From NCBI GenBank assembly GCA_023396065.1, contig JAEWXF010000008.1, positions 26,139 through 90,138 of the forward strand: 64,000 nucleotides of DNA, given 5' to 3'. Shown in pieces: positions 7,880 to 15,872 of the stretch. Position numbers and translations under genes: made by a program. Source of the DNA: Methanobacteriota archaeon. GTDB lineage: Archaea > Halobacteriota > Methanomicrobia > Methanomicrobiales > Methanocorpusculaceae. The notes under the pieces are model-generated. The model had not been told where the DNA came from and ran no database searches. It saw nothing but the letters and a program-made list of their open reading frames with translations. Position 1 is the first letter of the stretch. The number at the start of each line of letters is the position of its first letter.

Positions 7880-9118
7880 ATGTTTTTGAGGTTGGTCTGC
7901 GGAAGTATCTGTGTGCAAAACAGATCGTTTCCAGTCTCCGGGTCTGACGCAGCCCAGTACAGTCCCGGGCACGGAACCTACAGCATAATGTGTGTGATCG
8001 AATGCCGCGGACGGTTTGATGCCCGCCGTCTTCAAACCGCTGTTCAGAGGACGGCACAGGAAATACCAATTCTTACCTCGCGATACATCTGTGAAAACGG
8101 TGTTCCGGTCCGGTGGGAACCAATTGAAGATCTGCCCGGATTCGTATCAGTGAGGAACCGGCCTGTCCTTGAAGAGGTCGCCCTCCCGCATGCAATCGAA
8201 AACAGCCCGCCGCTCCGGATACTTCTCTGCCGTGCCGCAGACCACGACGACCTTCTCGTACTGCTGGATCATGTAGCTTCCGATGCACGGGGGATGTTCG
8301 TCGTACTCTCTCTCATCGCTGCTGCGTATGCGGGCCGGGAGTCTGCCGTTCCGCCGCAGCCGGAGGACCGGAGTTTTCGTCAGCTTTTTGCACGATACCC
8401 TCCCGAAACCCTCCGGCCCGCTCTGCTTCCTCCGCTCTACCCGTGGAAATCTCCGCTGAAAAACTGTCTGCGGCCCGGGACCCCCCTGCAGATAGTCCAC
8501 CGAAGTCTGAACCGGGAAACGTTTTCCGCGGTGCGTACGTTTGGGAAAAACAACGGGGCGACCGTCCATGACCTCCTGACGGCCGCATTTGCCGCAGCCC
8601 TCAAAGACTTCGGTGCCGCAGGCACCGTTCCGATAGAATCCGTCATGGACATGCGGCCGCTTCTCGGCCCGGAAGCTGCCGGGTGGATTGGAAACTTTTC
8701 TGCGAATTACCGGACGGCCGTATCCGTCGCAGGCGGGTTCCCGGACATTCTCCGTACGTCCGCCGCCGCCGGAACCGCATTCAAAAACGGATCTCCCGCC
8801 GCTGCGGCTCTGCGGTATCTGGATCCCGCAGTCCGGACAAAGCACGGTATCCGCATCCCTGAGGACGAGGCGGGCCTTGACCTGCGTACGCCGTTTCTTT
8901 CGAACATCGGCATCATTCCGTCTGCTGCCGGTGACTTCGGGGGTCAGATCTCTGTCCGGAAAATCTGGATGGTCACCGATTACCCGTCAGGCTCCTATCC
9001 CTCATTTGTTGCGGGAACATGGGACGGAGAGCTGCATCTCGCCGCTTCTGCTTCAACCGGGGCAGCCCTCACCGGGGAACTCTTTGACCGGATAATCAGT
9101 ATCCTTTCCACGTTTTAA
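7880..9118 (+). CDS. Stand-alone condensation/CAT-fold acyltransferase-like protein
   Basis: 412 aa. The layout resembles the condensation / alcohol-acetyltransferase superfamily: an N-terminal strand-helix (IECRGRFDARRLQTAVQRTA, then PILTSRY), the HxxxD catalytic motif as LLDHVASDARG (His 131, Asp 135), and a C-terminal half with a long-helix region (NGATVHDLLTAAFAAAL) and SNIG near the end, as in the DFG/SNxG region of such enzymes. It would join an acyl or aminoacyl thioester to an alcohol or amine acceptor; the substrate is unknown. No carrier protein or adenylation gene is nearby. The segment is GC-rich compared with its flanks. The start is uncertain: ATG 7880 has no ribosome site, and ATG 7988 would cut into the fold. 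A TATA-like CATATATA lies near 7760. Confidence 0.65.
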   Translation: MFLRLVCGSICVQNRSFPVSGSDAAQYSPGHGTYSIMCVIECRGRFDARRLQTAVQRTAQEIPILTSRYICENGVPVRWEPIEDLPGFVSVRNRPVLEEVALPHAIENSPPLRILLCRAADHDDLLVLLDHVASDARGMFVVLSLIAAAYAGRESAVPPQPEDRSFRQLFARYPPETLRPALLPPLYPWKSPLKNCLRPGTPLQIVHRSLNRETFSAVRTFGKNNGATVHDLLTAAFAAALKDFGAAGTVPIESVMDMRPLLGPEAAGWIGNFSANYRTAVSVAGGFPDILRTSAAAGTAFKNGSPAAAALRYLDPAVRTKHGIRIPEDEAGLDLRTPFLSNIGIIPSAAGDFGGQISVRKIWMVTDYPSGSYPSFVAGTWDGELHLAASASTGAALTGELFDRIISILSTF

Positions 9119-9230
9119 ATTTGCCATGTATACGGGAGATTCCGCGTTTCACGGAGTATTTTGCCTCAGATTATATGTGAAATTTTTCTTTAATTTCATT
9201 TTCGGGCACTTTCAGTACGCGCGGTAGGGT
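9119..9230. other. Intergenic region leading to a repeat-associated promoter
   Basis: No gene is seen. It is AT-rich, then the 31-bp repeat at 9195-9225 directly precedes a TATA box at 9231. Confidence 0.4.
9195..9225 (+). repeat. 31-bp promoter-associated repeat, copy 1
   Basis: It is identical over 31 bp to 61464-61494 (starts TTCATTTTCGGGC, ends GTACGCGCGGT). In both places a TATA box follows within about 6-12 bp, so it may be an upstream activator or operator site rather than a mobile scar. Confidence 0.65.
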
Positions 9231-9239
9231 ATTTATAAG
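9231..9239 (+). promoter_or_regulatory. TATA box with no protein gene downstream
   Basis: ATTTATAAG, preceded by the 31-bp repeat. No plausible coding sequence starts within 100 bp, so it may drive a small RNA. Confidence 0.45.
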
Positions 9240-9257
9240 GGCCCGTGTCCTATTTTA

Positions 9258-9352
9258 TTTTGTAACACCCCTTAAGATCGGAGGAGCCTGACAGTACCCG
9301 GCGTTTTGGTCCTTCAACGATCCCCGGTCTTCTTCTGTTTTTCAGAATCCAA
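9258..9352 (+). ncRNA. Candidate small RNA
   Basis: About 25 bp after the TATA box begins a non-coding stretch that can fold. CGGAGGAG (near 9280) pairs with TTCTTCTG (near 9330) using G-U pairs, enclosing a CCGG...CCGG stem with an inner CGTT/AACG hairpin. It ends at a T-run before the convergent gene end at 9361. It matches no RNA family that I recognise. The call rests only on promoter, fold and absence of coding sequence. Confidence 0.3.
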
Positions 9353-9360
9353 AAAAAAAG

Positions 9361-10398
9361 TTATTTCAGTTTTGCGAGCCGGACGGTGTCCCGCTCAAGG
9401 GTGTCATCCCATTTCGACCAGACAACGATGTTGTTTCGAACGGACGGCTGCCGTACGCCGGTATCCAGCAGTACGGGCGTATCGGTGTCATCGAAGGACG
9501 CGGCATAGAGCGGGGTTGCGATCCTGTTCGGGACGGTGAAGTCATCGTTCCAGTACCATCCCCGCCAGACGGCAAGGGTTCCGTCAAGATCGGTTTCATC
9601 GCAGTTCATCGAAGAGTCTGAGATGTGTTTTACCTGTTTTGTGGGAATGTCCATGAGGTAGAACTGTTTGCTGCCGGTTTCCCGGCAGTACATGAGTGTG
9701 TCTTTTGAAAATCCCAGAACGGTTACGGTTCCGTCCGCTACTGTGTCGAGGGTGGTGGTCTGCCGCGTGGTGAAGTTGTAGAGGTACATGGATTTACCGC
9801 CTTTCTCCGGCATGTCACTGAATGCCATTGCATCGCCTGAAATTTTTACGGTCCATGCATCCGCTGCCTCCGGCATGGAGATGATGTGTTTGTCGCCGGT
9901 TTTGATGTTTTCTGCGGTGATGATGACCGCATAGGGGTCAGATCCCCCGGCGGGTTTCAGGGAGAGGTAGTAATCAGTTCCGGTTTTGGGAAGTTTGTCG
10001 GTGTCGAGCCGGGTGGTTTTGCCGCTGCTGATACTGTAGTGGTAAACGTCGTAGGTGACGTTGTAGCTGTCGAGGTATCGGGTGACCTGCCAGAAAACAT
10101 CATCGCCGGAGAGGCGTGTGTCCCACGGAAGAATATTTTCTGTATCCGGGATGGTTGTGAGTGTTTTTTCAGCGATGCTGTAGATGTGGAGGTTTCCTTC
10201 TCCGCGTGATCCGGTTTTCGGGAACGGATAGTCGGTGTTGATCAGGACACTGGTTCCGTCGGTGACCGCCCGGACGATGTTGAACTCTTCGGCGGTGTAG
10301 ATGATCTCCGGCTCGTCTGCGAGTTCCAGAGCTGCTGCAGGAACGGTGACGATCAGCAGGAGGCTGAGTATGCATGTGAGAATCAGGTATCGTGTCAT
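9361..10398 (-). CDS. Exported beta-propeller-like repeat protein (no C-terminal anchor)
   Basis: 345 aa. A signal peptide (MTRYLILTCILSLLL... VPAAA) is followed by ELADEPEIIYTAEEF and repeated WD/TolB-like blades of the form [IL]xGDxVxW...LYxYxxxxxxTxxL, e.g. TRLSGDDVFWQ, YNFTTRQTTTLDT and NNIVVWSKWDD. It is paralogous to the proteins at 10404, 12518, 13940 and 16642. Unlike them, it ends at ARLAKLK without the Thr/Pro linker and membrane helix, so it is probably released or held by a partner. ATG 10398 is preferred to 10407 because GGAGG sits about 11 nt upstream; 10407 would be only 2 nt from it. It is the second gene of an operon whose upstream stop is at 10404. Confidence 0.75.
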   Translation of the reverse strand: MTRYLILTCILSLLLIVTVPAAALELADEPEIIYTAEEFNIVRAVTDGTSVLINTDYPFPKTGSRGEGNLHIYSIAEKTLTTIPDTENILPWDTRLSGDDVFWQVTRYLDSYNVTYDVYHYSISSGKTTRLDTDKLPKTGTDYYLSLKPAGGSDPYAVIITAENIKTGDKHIISMPEAADAWTVKISGDAMAFSDMPEKGGKSMYLYNFTTRQTTTLDTVADGTVTVLGFSKDTLMYCRETGSKQFYLMDIPTKQVKHISDSSMNCDETDLDGTLAVWRGWYWNDDFTVPNRIATPLYAASFDDTDTPVLLDTGVRQPSVRNNIVVWSKWDDTLERDTVRLAKLK

Positions 10399-10403
10399 GA
10401 GAA

Positions 10404-11609
10404 TCATTTCCTCCAGAGAACGGCAAGAAGACAGGCGAGTACAAAGGCGATTGTACCTATGATGAACTGCGGCGGCATGCCTGATTCGGTGGTCTCCGGC
10501 ATGAGGGTTTGCGGGACTGATGCGGCTATCTCCGGGACCATGTCCGGGATATTCAGCCGTATCATGCGTATGGAGGTTATGCCGGTGGTATCATTCCATT
10601 CAGACCAGACAACGAGGTTTCCGAGAACTTCTGCGGCTCCTCCGGCGTCCGGGGAGATCAGGACCGGGTCCCCCGCCTCTGTGAGGGATGCGGCATACAG
10701 GGGATATGTTCTGTCGTCTCCGTTTTGGTGTTTCTCTGTCCAGATGACTATCGGGGGGTCGATTTTTGCGTTGATTACCTGGTGATCGGTGATGATGTGT
10801 GTTTCTCCTGTGGTGAGGCTGGTTGCCCGGAGTTCGAAGGGACCTTCGTTGTATTTTTTGCTCTGGCTCTGAAGGTGGAGTACGGTATTTTCCGTTGCGT
10901 CAAAGAGGCCGTGATATGTTCCGTCTTCGCCGATTGTTGTTGTTTCGTGTGTGCTGCGGTTGTATACTCGGATTTTTCCGTCTCCGGTGTTCCCGTTTTC
11001 ACTCCAGACGACCGTGTCTCCGGTGATTTTTCCGATTGCCGGGGGATTTTGCGCGGGTATCTGTTCTGCTGTTCTGGCTGCGGCGTCGTAGACGAACATT
11101 TTTTTCAGTTCCGGCCGGTTGCTTTCTCCGGTTATGATGAGAAACGTTCCGTTGTCTCCTCCGTCAAGCCGCCCCTGCGGTGAACCTGCATACTCAGGCC
11201 ATTTTTCTCCGACGGTGTACTGAAATGCTGCTTTTTCCTGACGCATATTTCCGTTGTTCGTCGGAAACTGATAGGGGGCTGAGGTCCAGAGCAGTACTCC
11301 GTCACTGATGGCGGCTCCGTAGTAGTCAGGAGGGACGTTTCCCGGAATTTTTTCCAGTGTTCCGGTTCTGCTGTCATAGAGGAGGAGAAGTCCGTCGAAG
11401 GTGAACCCTTCTTTGTGATGATAGGTTTCGAGGGTGTTGTTTTTCCAGTCTCCGGAGATGACGAGGTAGCGTCCGTCGGTGGTCAGTGCGTGTACCGGCA
11501 GATCGGTTTCATGTATCAGTACCGGACCTTCGGCAATTTCCAGTGCTGCTGCCGGGATGATGCAGAATGCAGTCATGCAGAGCAGAATCAGTACTATTTT
11601 TCCTCCCAT
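10404..11609 (-). CDS. Surface-anchored beta-propeller-like repeat protein
   Basis: 401 aa. Signal peptide (MGGKIVLILLCMTAFCIIPAAA), mature start LEIAEGPVLIHE, a repeat domain of TolB/WD-like blades (GKITGDTVVWSENG, LGNLVVWSEWND), a Pro/Thr linker (PQTLMPETTES) and a C-terminal helix with basic end (FIIGTIAFVLACLLAVLWRK). The tail resembles archaeal surface-sorting tails but lacks a PGF motif. The internal ATG at 11609 is chosen because a TATA box (CATAAATACC, minus strand, 11631-11640) lies 22-31 bp upstream; the TTG at 11660 would precede the promoter. It leads the operon that includes the gene ending at 9361. The role is unknown; it is probably a binding or adhesion surface protein. Confidence 0.75.
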   Translation of the reverse strand: MGGKIVLILLCMTAFCIIPAAALEIAEGPVLIHETDLPVHALTTDGRYLVISGDWKNNTLETYHHKEGFTFDGLLLLYDSRTGTLEKIPGNVPPDYYGAAISDGVLLWTSAPYQFPTNNGNMRQEKAAFQYTVGEKWPEYAGSPQGRLDGGDNGTFLIITGESNRPELKKMFVYDAAARTAEQIPAQNPPAIGKITGDTVVWSENGNTGDGKIRVYNRSTHETTTIGEDGTYHGLFDATENTVLHLQSQSKKYNEGPFELRATSLTTGETHIITDHQVINAKIDPPIVIWTEKHQNGDDRTYPLYAASLTEAGDPVLISPDAGGAAEVLGNLVVWSEWNDTTGITSIRMIRLNIPDMVPEIAASVPQTLMPETTESGMPPQFIIGTIAFVLACLLAVLWRK

Positions 11610-11630
11610 GGTCTTTTCTTCGCCGTATCC

Positions 11631-11650
11631 GGTATTTATGTTCTCTCTCA
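11631..11650 (-). promoter_or_regulatory. TATA box with adjoining TGAGAGAG element
   Basis: On the minus strand TGAGAGAG (11643-11650) precedes CATAAATACC (11631-11640) by 2 nt. The same element sits by the TATA boxes of genes at 11800, 16642 and 18000. Confidence 0.55.
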
Positions 11651-11719
11651 GTTTCTTCAAAGTGTTGTCCCGGGGGAAGTCATTTTGTTTTGGGAATATT
11701 TCTGATATTTTGATGGAAT

Positions 11720-11739
11720 TGAGAGAGTTTTCTTATATC
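11720..11739 (+). promoter_or_regulatory. TGAGAGAG element and TATA box of the gene at 11800
   Basis: TGAGAGAG (11720-11727) precedes CTTATATC (11732-11739). A leader of about 35-40 nt is predicted. Confidence 0.5.
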
Positions 11740-11799
11740 ACGTACCGGCAAGTAGGAGGTATGTCAGGATTATTCCTGACAGTACAGGTGATATGAATC

Positions 11800-12399
11800 A
11801 TGAAAACGTCATACAAAATTGCAGGACTTGTCTGTGCTGCCGTTGTTATCCTCCTGATTGCGGCGACAGTTCCGATGAGTTCGGCGGAGTATCTTGAGAC
11901 GGTCTGGCCGGAACCATATCAGGGTATGGATGAGAGCGCCCGTCAGCAGGCGGAAATTTCTCCATCTCAGCAGGTTCAGCTGTCAGACGCGGAACGTGAG
12001 ATGCTTGCGTCGCGCCTCGGGGATGATCTGACCGGTAAGAAGCGGTTTGCCCTGATTGAGGAGCTGAACGGAACGACGATGACGTCCGCTGCGTTTCTGG
12101 AGAGGGTCTGGCCTGATGTATACCCGATGATTTCCCCGGAGAATCAGAAAAATCTCGCCGGTTTTTCTCATGTATGGGAGCTGGTGGATCTTGATGTGAC
12201 TGACGGCGGTCGCGGTATCGGGCTGACTCTGAACGACCCGCAGGGTCCGGAACGGTTTGCGATTCTGGGTGCGGTTGAGAAACTGGATATTTCTGAGGCC
12301 GAGTTCATGCAGATCGTCTGGCCGGAACTTTATCTGGATATGGATGACAGTACCCGTGAAAATCTTGCTCATATGCCAAATATGCGGAAAAATACCTGA
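11800..12399 (+). CDS. Secreted VWPxxY-repeat protein, orphan sensor-like component
   Basis: 199 aa. The signal peptide is MKTSYKIAGLVCAAVVILLI... MSSA. The mature part has three copies of a helical motif of the form S-A-E-[YF]-[LM]-x-x-V-W-P-[ED]-x-Y: SSAEYLETVWPEPY (about 28), TSAAFLERVWPDVY (about 97) and SEAEFMQIVWPELY (about 167). Segments between them (ALIEELNGTTMT, HVWELVDLD, RFAILGAVEKLDIS) match the N-terminal halves of the proteins at 15120 and 18000. The PPC-like domain of those proteins is missing, and no membrane wHTH gene follows, so it is either a free-standing ligand protein or a shortened sensor. ATG 11800 lies just after a GGTGATATGAATC leader. Confidence 0.7.
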   Translation: MKTSYKIAGLVCAAVVILLIAATVPMSSAEYLETVWPEPYQGMDESARQQAEISPSQQVQLSDAEREMLASRLGDDLTGKKRFALIEELNGTTMTSAAFLERVWPDVYPMISPENQKNLAGFSHVWELVDLDVTDGGRGIGLTLNDPQGPERFAILGAVEKLDISEAEFMQIVWPELYLDMDDSTRENLAHMPNMRKNT

Positions 12400-12517
12400 C
12401 GGAACCATAAACCAGGAGAGTTTCCCCGCTCTCTTTTTTCTATGTTTTTCTATTACGCGGCTTTGAATCATCAGTCTGTCCCATGGGAATTTTTCAAAAA
12501 CATGGGGGCTGGGTTGT

Positions 12518-13789
12518 TCAGTATTTTTTTCTCCGGAGATCTGCAAGAATACAGGCGACGGCAAATGCCGCAGTTCCCAGAGTCATACTGATCGGATTTC
12601 CTGCGGTTGTTGCTGATGGTTCGGCGGAGATCGGAGGCAGGGTATCTGAAACATCAGTTTTTACCATGTGCACTGTCTGTCGGTTCGTTAGATCATCGTA
12701 TCCTATCCACATGATGATATTTTCCACCGTTATCGGCATATATCCCGAAAAATCATCAGAAAGGAGTTGTACTCCGGTGTTTTCATCCAGTGAATATCCG
12801 TACAGTTGTCTTGTTGCGTTTTGGATTTCTGACCCGAAGGTTGTTCCGGACCAGAGAATTGTTTCTCCGCTGATCGTTGCGGTATGGTAATTCATTGTTT
12901 TCATATTCGGGGCAGGATACAGGTACATCGAATCGTTACAGATGGTTTTTGTCTCTCCGGTTCTGGTATTCAACATCCGAAGCTGATATTTTCCGTCCGC
13001 CGGGTTCGTGTTTTCATTCCACAGAAGGAGGAGATTGTTTTCAGACGCTCCAAGTATCTGTCGTGACTCATTTTCTTTTGGTTCAAAGGTGAGTGTGTGT
13101 CCGGTACCCATATTATAGATGTATACCACGTTTTGTGTGGATCTCTCCTGTCCCTGATAGATGATCATGTTCTCATGCAGGAGGACTCTGTCTGGCTCAG
13201 GATTTGTGAGTGTGGGTATGATTTCGGAGTTTCCAACTGTGAGCGGATATTTTGTTAGGGATATATTGTTTGTTTGCGGATCTCCCGTAATAGTGATGAA
13301 CTGTATCCCGTCGGTAAGAAATCGGCTGATCGGTTTATCGCAGGGAATATTCAATTTCTGCGGAGTCGAGTCTCCCGGTATATACTGATAATAAGTCTGG
13401 GTCTGGTACATATTCGTGTGTTTGTCTTCCAGAACCGGGTAACGGTATGCGGCACTTTTCCAGTAGACCGTGTTGTTCACTATCGTTCCGAAATCCGCGG
13501 GGATGTCTCCGGGAACTATGGTAAGTGTTTCGCCAGAGATATTGTAAAGGTAGAGAGTCCCCATCCAGTTATATCCTTCGGTGAAGTAGTTCCCGTAGAA
13601 TTTTTGGTTTGGTTTTTTCTCGCAGATGAGGATGTATGTTCCATCTGTTGCTATGCTGTTGATGGTGTAACCTTTCTGAAATTCGTAGATGGTCATCGGT
13701 TCCCCAGACAGCTCAAATCCTGCGACAGTGTACGTTCCCGACAGAATCAGTACAGAGAGAAATAATATTGTGAAAATAGTTTTATTCAT
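12518..13789 (-). CDS. Surface-anchored beta-propeller-like repeat protein
   Basis: 423 aa. The signal peptide (MNKTIFTILFLSVLILSG) is followed by FELSGEPMTIYEFQKGY and several short-strand repeats (GTLYLYNISGETLTIVPGD; VYIYNMGTGHTLTF; ISGETILWSG), matching its paralogs at 10404 and 16642 in order and spacing. A Ser/Thr/Pro linker (SAEPSATTAG) leads to the C-terminal helix ISMTLGTAAFAVACILADL and a basic end (RRKKY). A TATA box (13812-13821, minus strand) predicts a leaderless mRNA. The gene is divergent from the paralog at 13940 and shares a 150-bp promoter region with it. Several NxS/T sequons suggest N-glycosylation. Confidence 0.75.
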   Translation of the reverse strand: MNKTIFTILFLSVLILSGTYTVAGFELSGEPMTIYEFQKGYTINSIATDGTYILICEKKPNQKFYGNYFTEGYNWMGTLYLYNISGETLTIVPGDIPADFGTIVNNTVYWKSAAYRYPVLEDKHTNMYQTQTYYQYIPGDSTPQKLNIPCDKPISRFLTDGIQFITITGDPQTNNISLTKYPLTVGNSEIIPTLTNPEPDRVLLHENMIIYQGQERSTQNVVYIYNMGTGHTLTFEPKENESRQILGASENNLLLLWNENTNPADGKYQLRMLNTRTGETKTICNDSMYLYPAPNMKTMNYHTATISGETILWSGTTFGSEIQNATRQLYGYSLDENTGVQLLSDDFSGYMPITVENIIMWIGYDDLTNRQTVHMVKTDVSDTLPPISAEPSATTAGNPISMTLGTAAFAVACILADLRRKKY

Positions 13790-13811
13790 GATGGGTGTTC
13801 TTTCCGGTCAT

Positions 13812-13821
13812 GATATTTATT
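13812..13821 (-). promoter_or_regulatory. TATA box of the gene at 12518-13789
   Basis: AATAAATATC on the minus strand lies 23-32 bp upstream of the start. Confidence 0.5.
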
Positions 13822-13870
13822 CTTTATCTAGGTTCCCTCGAAATATTCTCTTCGGATAGTTTGATAGGTC

Positions 13871-13889
13871 TGCCAGAGATTATTTATAT
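13871..13889 (+). promoter_or_regulatory. TGCCAGAGAT element and TATA box
   Basis: TGCCAGAGAT abuts TATTTATAT. The same decamer abuts the TATA box of the sensor operon at 15019-15037. Confidence 0.6.
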
Positions 13890-13939
13890 GTCATACGGTC
13901 AAGTGATGGACTAGTCAGTATAATTGAGAGATTTTCATC

Positions 13940-14992
13940 ATGTCAAGAAAAATAGTCTCCGTGTTCCTAGGGTTTCTGATAATCCTATTGTGTATCTTTC
14001 CCACTGTTGCCCTTGACGTGGAAATTGTCGGAAAACCGGAGATCATTCATCAATCTGTCAGTGATTCTTTCGTCCGGCTTGCATTATCTGATCCGCACTA
14101 TCTCGTAATGTCGCAGTATCAGCCGGGGGTAAATGAAGCAGGGATTGTCTATCTCTATAACATTTCCAGCGGGGAACTGTCCATCGTCCCAGCGGCGACC
14201 TCATTTTCCAAAGCCGTCGTTGCGAACGGGACTGTATTTTTCAGACAGAGTGATGGATTTTACTCGTACTCACCGGTATCTGATACACTGACAAAACTGA
14301 ACGTATCTATAGAACCGATTCTGACGGGTTTTGTTACTGATGGAGTCCATTTTATCACCATGTGGGGTGATTATTGGCCGCGGAATCTCACCTTCACGCT
14401 GTATGATCTCCGGACCGGAGACCGAAAACAGATATATCCCGGAGGATATCCTGATCCGAACGGGCCGATGATGCTCTCCGGAAATTATTTCGTGTACTCT
14501 GACTCAGGAATGCTTGTATCAGATCCGTCCAAACGGTATCTCTATGCATACAATATTTCGTCCGGCGAGACGGTCACTCTTCCCAAGGAAGAGGGGTACA
14601 GTCAGTATCTCTGTAACATGTGGGGAGATACCATTGTTTATGAGTTGTACTGCCTTGCAGAGAATGCTTATCCGGACCCTCCGGAGCGACGCATTCTCAA
14701 TCTGATAACACAGGAAACCGAGTCATTGGTACTTCCGGATGGGATGCATCCCTCTCAGGTTTATCCTCCGTATGCTCTCATGCCCTGGTGGGATGAATCA
14801 AGCGGCATAACAACGGTGAAATGTGTTGAAATTGATCTTCCCTTGGTTGTTCTGTCATCCCCTGTACCTCCGGCAACAGAACAAACTCTGTTCCCAGAGA
14901 CAACACAGACTACTTTTCCAATCGGGATGTTTGTCGGTTTGATCGCAGTTGTTTCTGCCTGTGTACGTTCCGACCTTCGGAGGAAAAAATAA
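13940..14992 (+). CDS. Surface-anchored beta-propeller-like repeat protein
   Basis: 350 aa, the shortest anchored member of the paralog set. It has a signal peptide (MSRKIVSVFLGFLIILL... TVAL), mature VEIVGKPEIIHQS, repeats (GIVYLYNISSGELSIVP; RYLYAYNISSGETVTLP; LTFTLYDLRTGD), a linker with PETTQTT, and a C-terminal helix (PIGMFVGLIAVVSACVRSDL) followed by RRKK. The closing blade reads YALMPWWDESSGIT where its paralogs read VVWSxWND. Its promoter shares the TGCCAGAGAT element with the sensor operon at 15120, so the two are probably co-regulated. Surface exposure is inferred. Confidence 0.75.
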   Translation: MSRKIVSVFLGFLIILLCIFPTVALDVEIVGKPEIIHQSVSDSFVRLALSDPHYLVMSQYQPGVNEAGIVYLYNISSGELSIVPAATSFSKAVVANGTVFFRQSDGFYSYSPVSDTLTKLNVSIEPILTGFVTDGVHFITMWGDYWPRNLTFTLYDLRTGDRKQIYPGGYPDPNGPMMLSGNYFVYSDSGMLVSDPSKRYLYAYNISSGETVTLPKEEGYSQYLCNMWGDTIVYELYCLAENAYPDPPERRILNLITQETESLVLPDGMHPSQVYPPYALMPWWDESSGITTVKCVEIDLPLVVLSSPVPPATEQTLFPETTQTTFPIGMFVGLIAVVSACVRSDLRRKK

Positions 14993-15018
14993 TTTTTCAT
15001 CTGCCACTTCGACACAAC

Positions 15019-15037
15019 TGCCAGAGATATTATATAC
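15019..15037 (+). promoter_or_regulatory. TGCCAGAGAT element and TATA box of the sensor operon
   Basis: TGCCAGAGAT (15019-15028) directly precedes ATTATATAC. Transcription should begin near 15060, just before a GGAGGTG ribosome site at 15070-15076. Confidence 0.6.
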
Positions 15038-15119
15038 CCCTCCCCGCGAATGAAAGCATATCGAACACAGGAGGTGTGAATCAATCAGAAACATTCTTCG
15101 AACTACTCTTCCGGCAGGT

Positions 15120-15872
15120 ATGATACTCCTGCTGCTGCTGGTCCCCGCAGCCGCTGCAGATCCCGCAGAGGAAAATTACCGGCAGATCCAGGAAAGCTTC
15201 ACCGTACTGGAACAGTATAACGGAACGACGATGACGACCGCCGAGTATCTGGAGAAAGTCTGGCCGCAGGTGTATGCGAAAATTTCTCCCGAGCAGAAAG
15301 ATTTGCTTGCGAATTTCACCCATATCTGGGAGTTGAAGGAGCTTGACCGGACCGGGGGCGGAACCGGGTACGGATTCAGTATCAACGAGGCGGTCGGCAG
15401 GGAACGGTTTGCCCTCATGAATGCCATTGAAACACTGGATATCACCGAAGGTGAGTATCAGGCAATTGCCCAGACAGAGATGTATCTGGATTTTCCGGAG
15501 GATCTCCGGAAACATTTCAGCAGTGTGGTACGGGCACAGCGGGGTCCGGATTCCGGAGTCCGCGGCGGTGCTTCCATTACGGAAGGTGAAACCCAGTGGT
15601 TCTCCAAAAACGTCACGGCAAACGTAACCCGGCTTGTCGTGGATCTGCAGTGGAAAAACCCGGCAGACATCCAAAATAATCTCAGCATCACCATCTACTC
15701 GCCGGATAGATGCGTCTTTGGTCCCTTCACGGAGGCAAAAACGGTCTACGGCATTCCCGGAGGAAAACAGATACGGACAACCATCTCCCGTCCCGGCGGC
15801 GTTGCCGAAGGTGAATGGTGGTACTGCATTACAGGAGTGAAGATCGATGACGTACAGAACTATACCATCTAA
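15120..15872 (+). CDS. Secreted sensor-like protein: VWPxxY repeats plus PPC-like domain
   Basis: Exported partner of the wHTH regulator that overlaps its 3' end by 26 nt. The N-terminal half has the helical motifs TTAEYLEKVWPQVY and a diverged second copy (TEGEYQAIAQTEMYLDF). The C-terminal half is a PPC-like beta-sandwich (SITEGETQWFSKNVTANVT, LSITIYSPDRCVFGPF, GEWWYCITGVKIDDVQNY). The first ATG is 15120, but it falls inside the signal peptide and has no ribosome site. The strong GGAGGTG at 15070-15076 instead points to an ATC codon at 15084, which would add IRNILRTTLPAG, a normal positively charged signal-peptide head. The closest paralog is at 18000. Confidence 0.75.
   Translation: MILLLLLVPAAAADPAEENYRQIQESFTVLEQYNGTTMTTAEYLEKVWPQVYAKISPEQKDLLANFTHIWELKELDRTGGGTGYGFSINEAVGRERFALMNAIETLDITEGEYQAIAQTEMYLDFPEDLRKHFSSVVRAQRGPDSGVRGGASITEGETQWFSKNVTANVTRLVVDLQWKNPADIQNNLSITIYSPDRCVFGPFTEAKTVYGIPGGKQIRTTISRPGGVAEGEWWYCITGVKIDDVQNYTI

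Noticed and set aside
9306..9539. Plus-strand frame over the candidate RNA and the surface gene end
   Set aside because: It is antisense to a well-supported gene and starts without a ribosome site.
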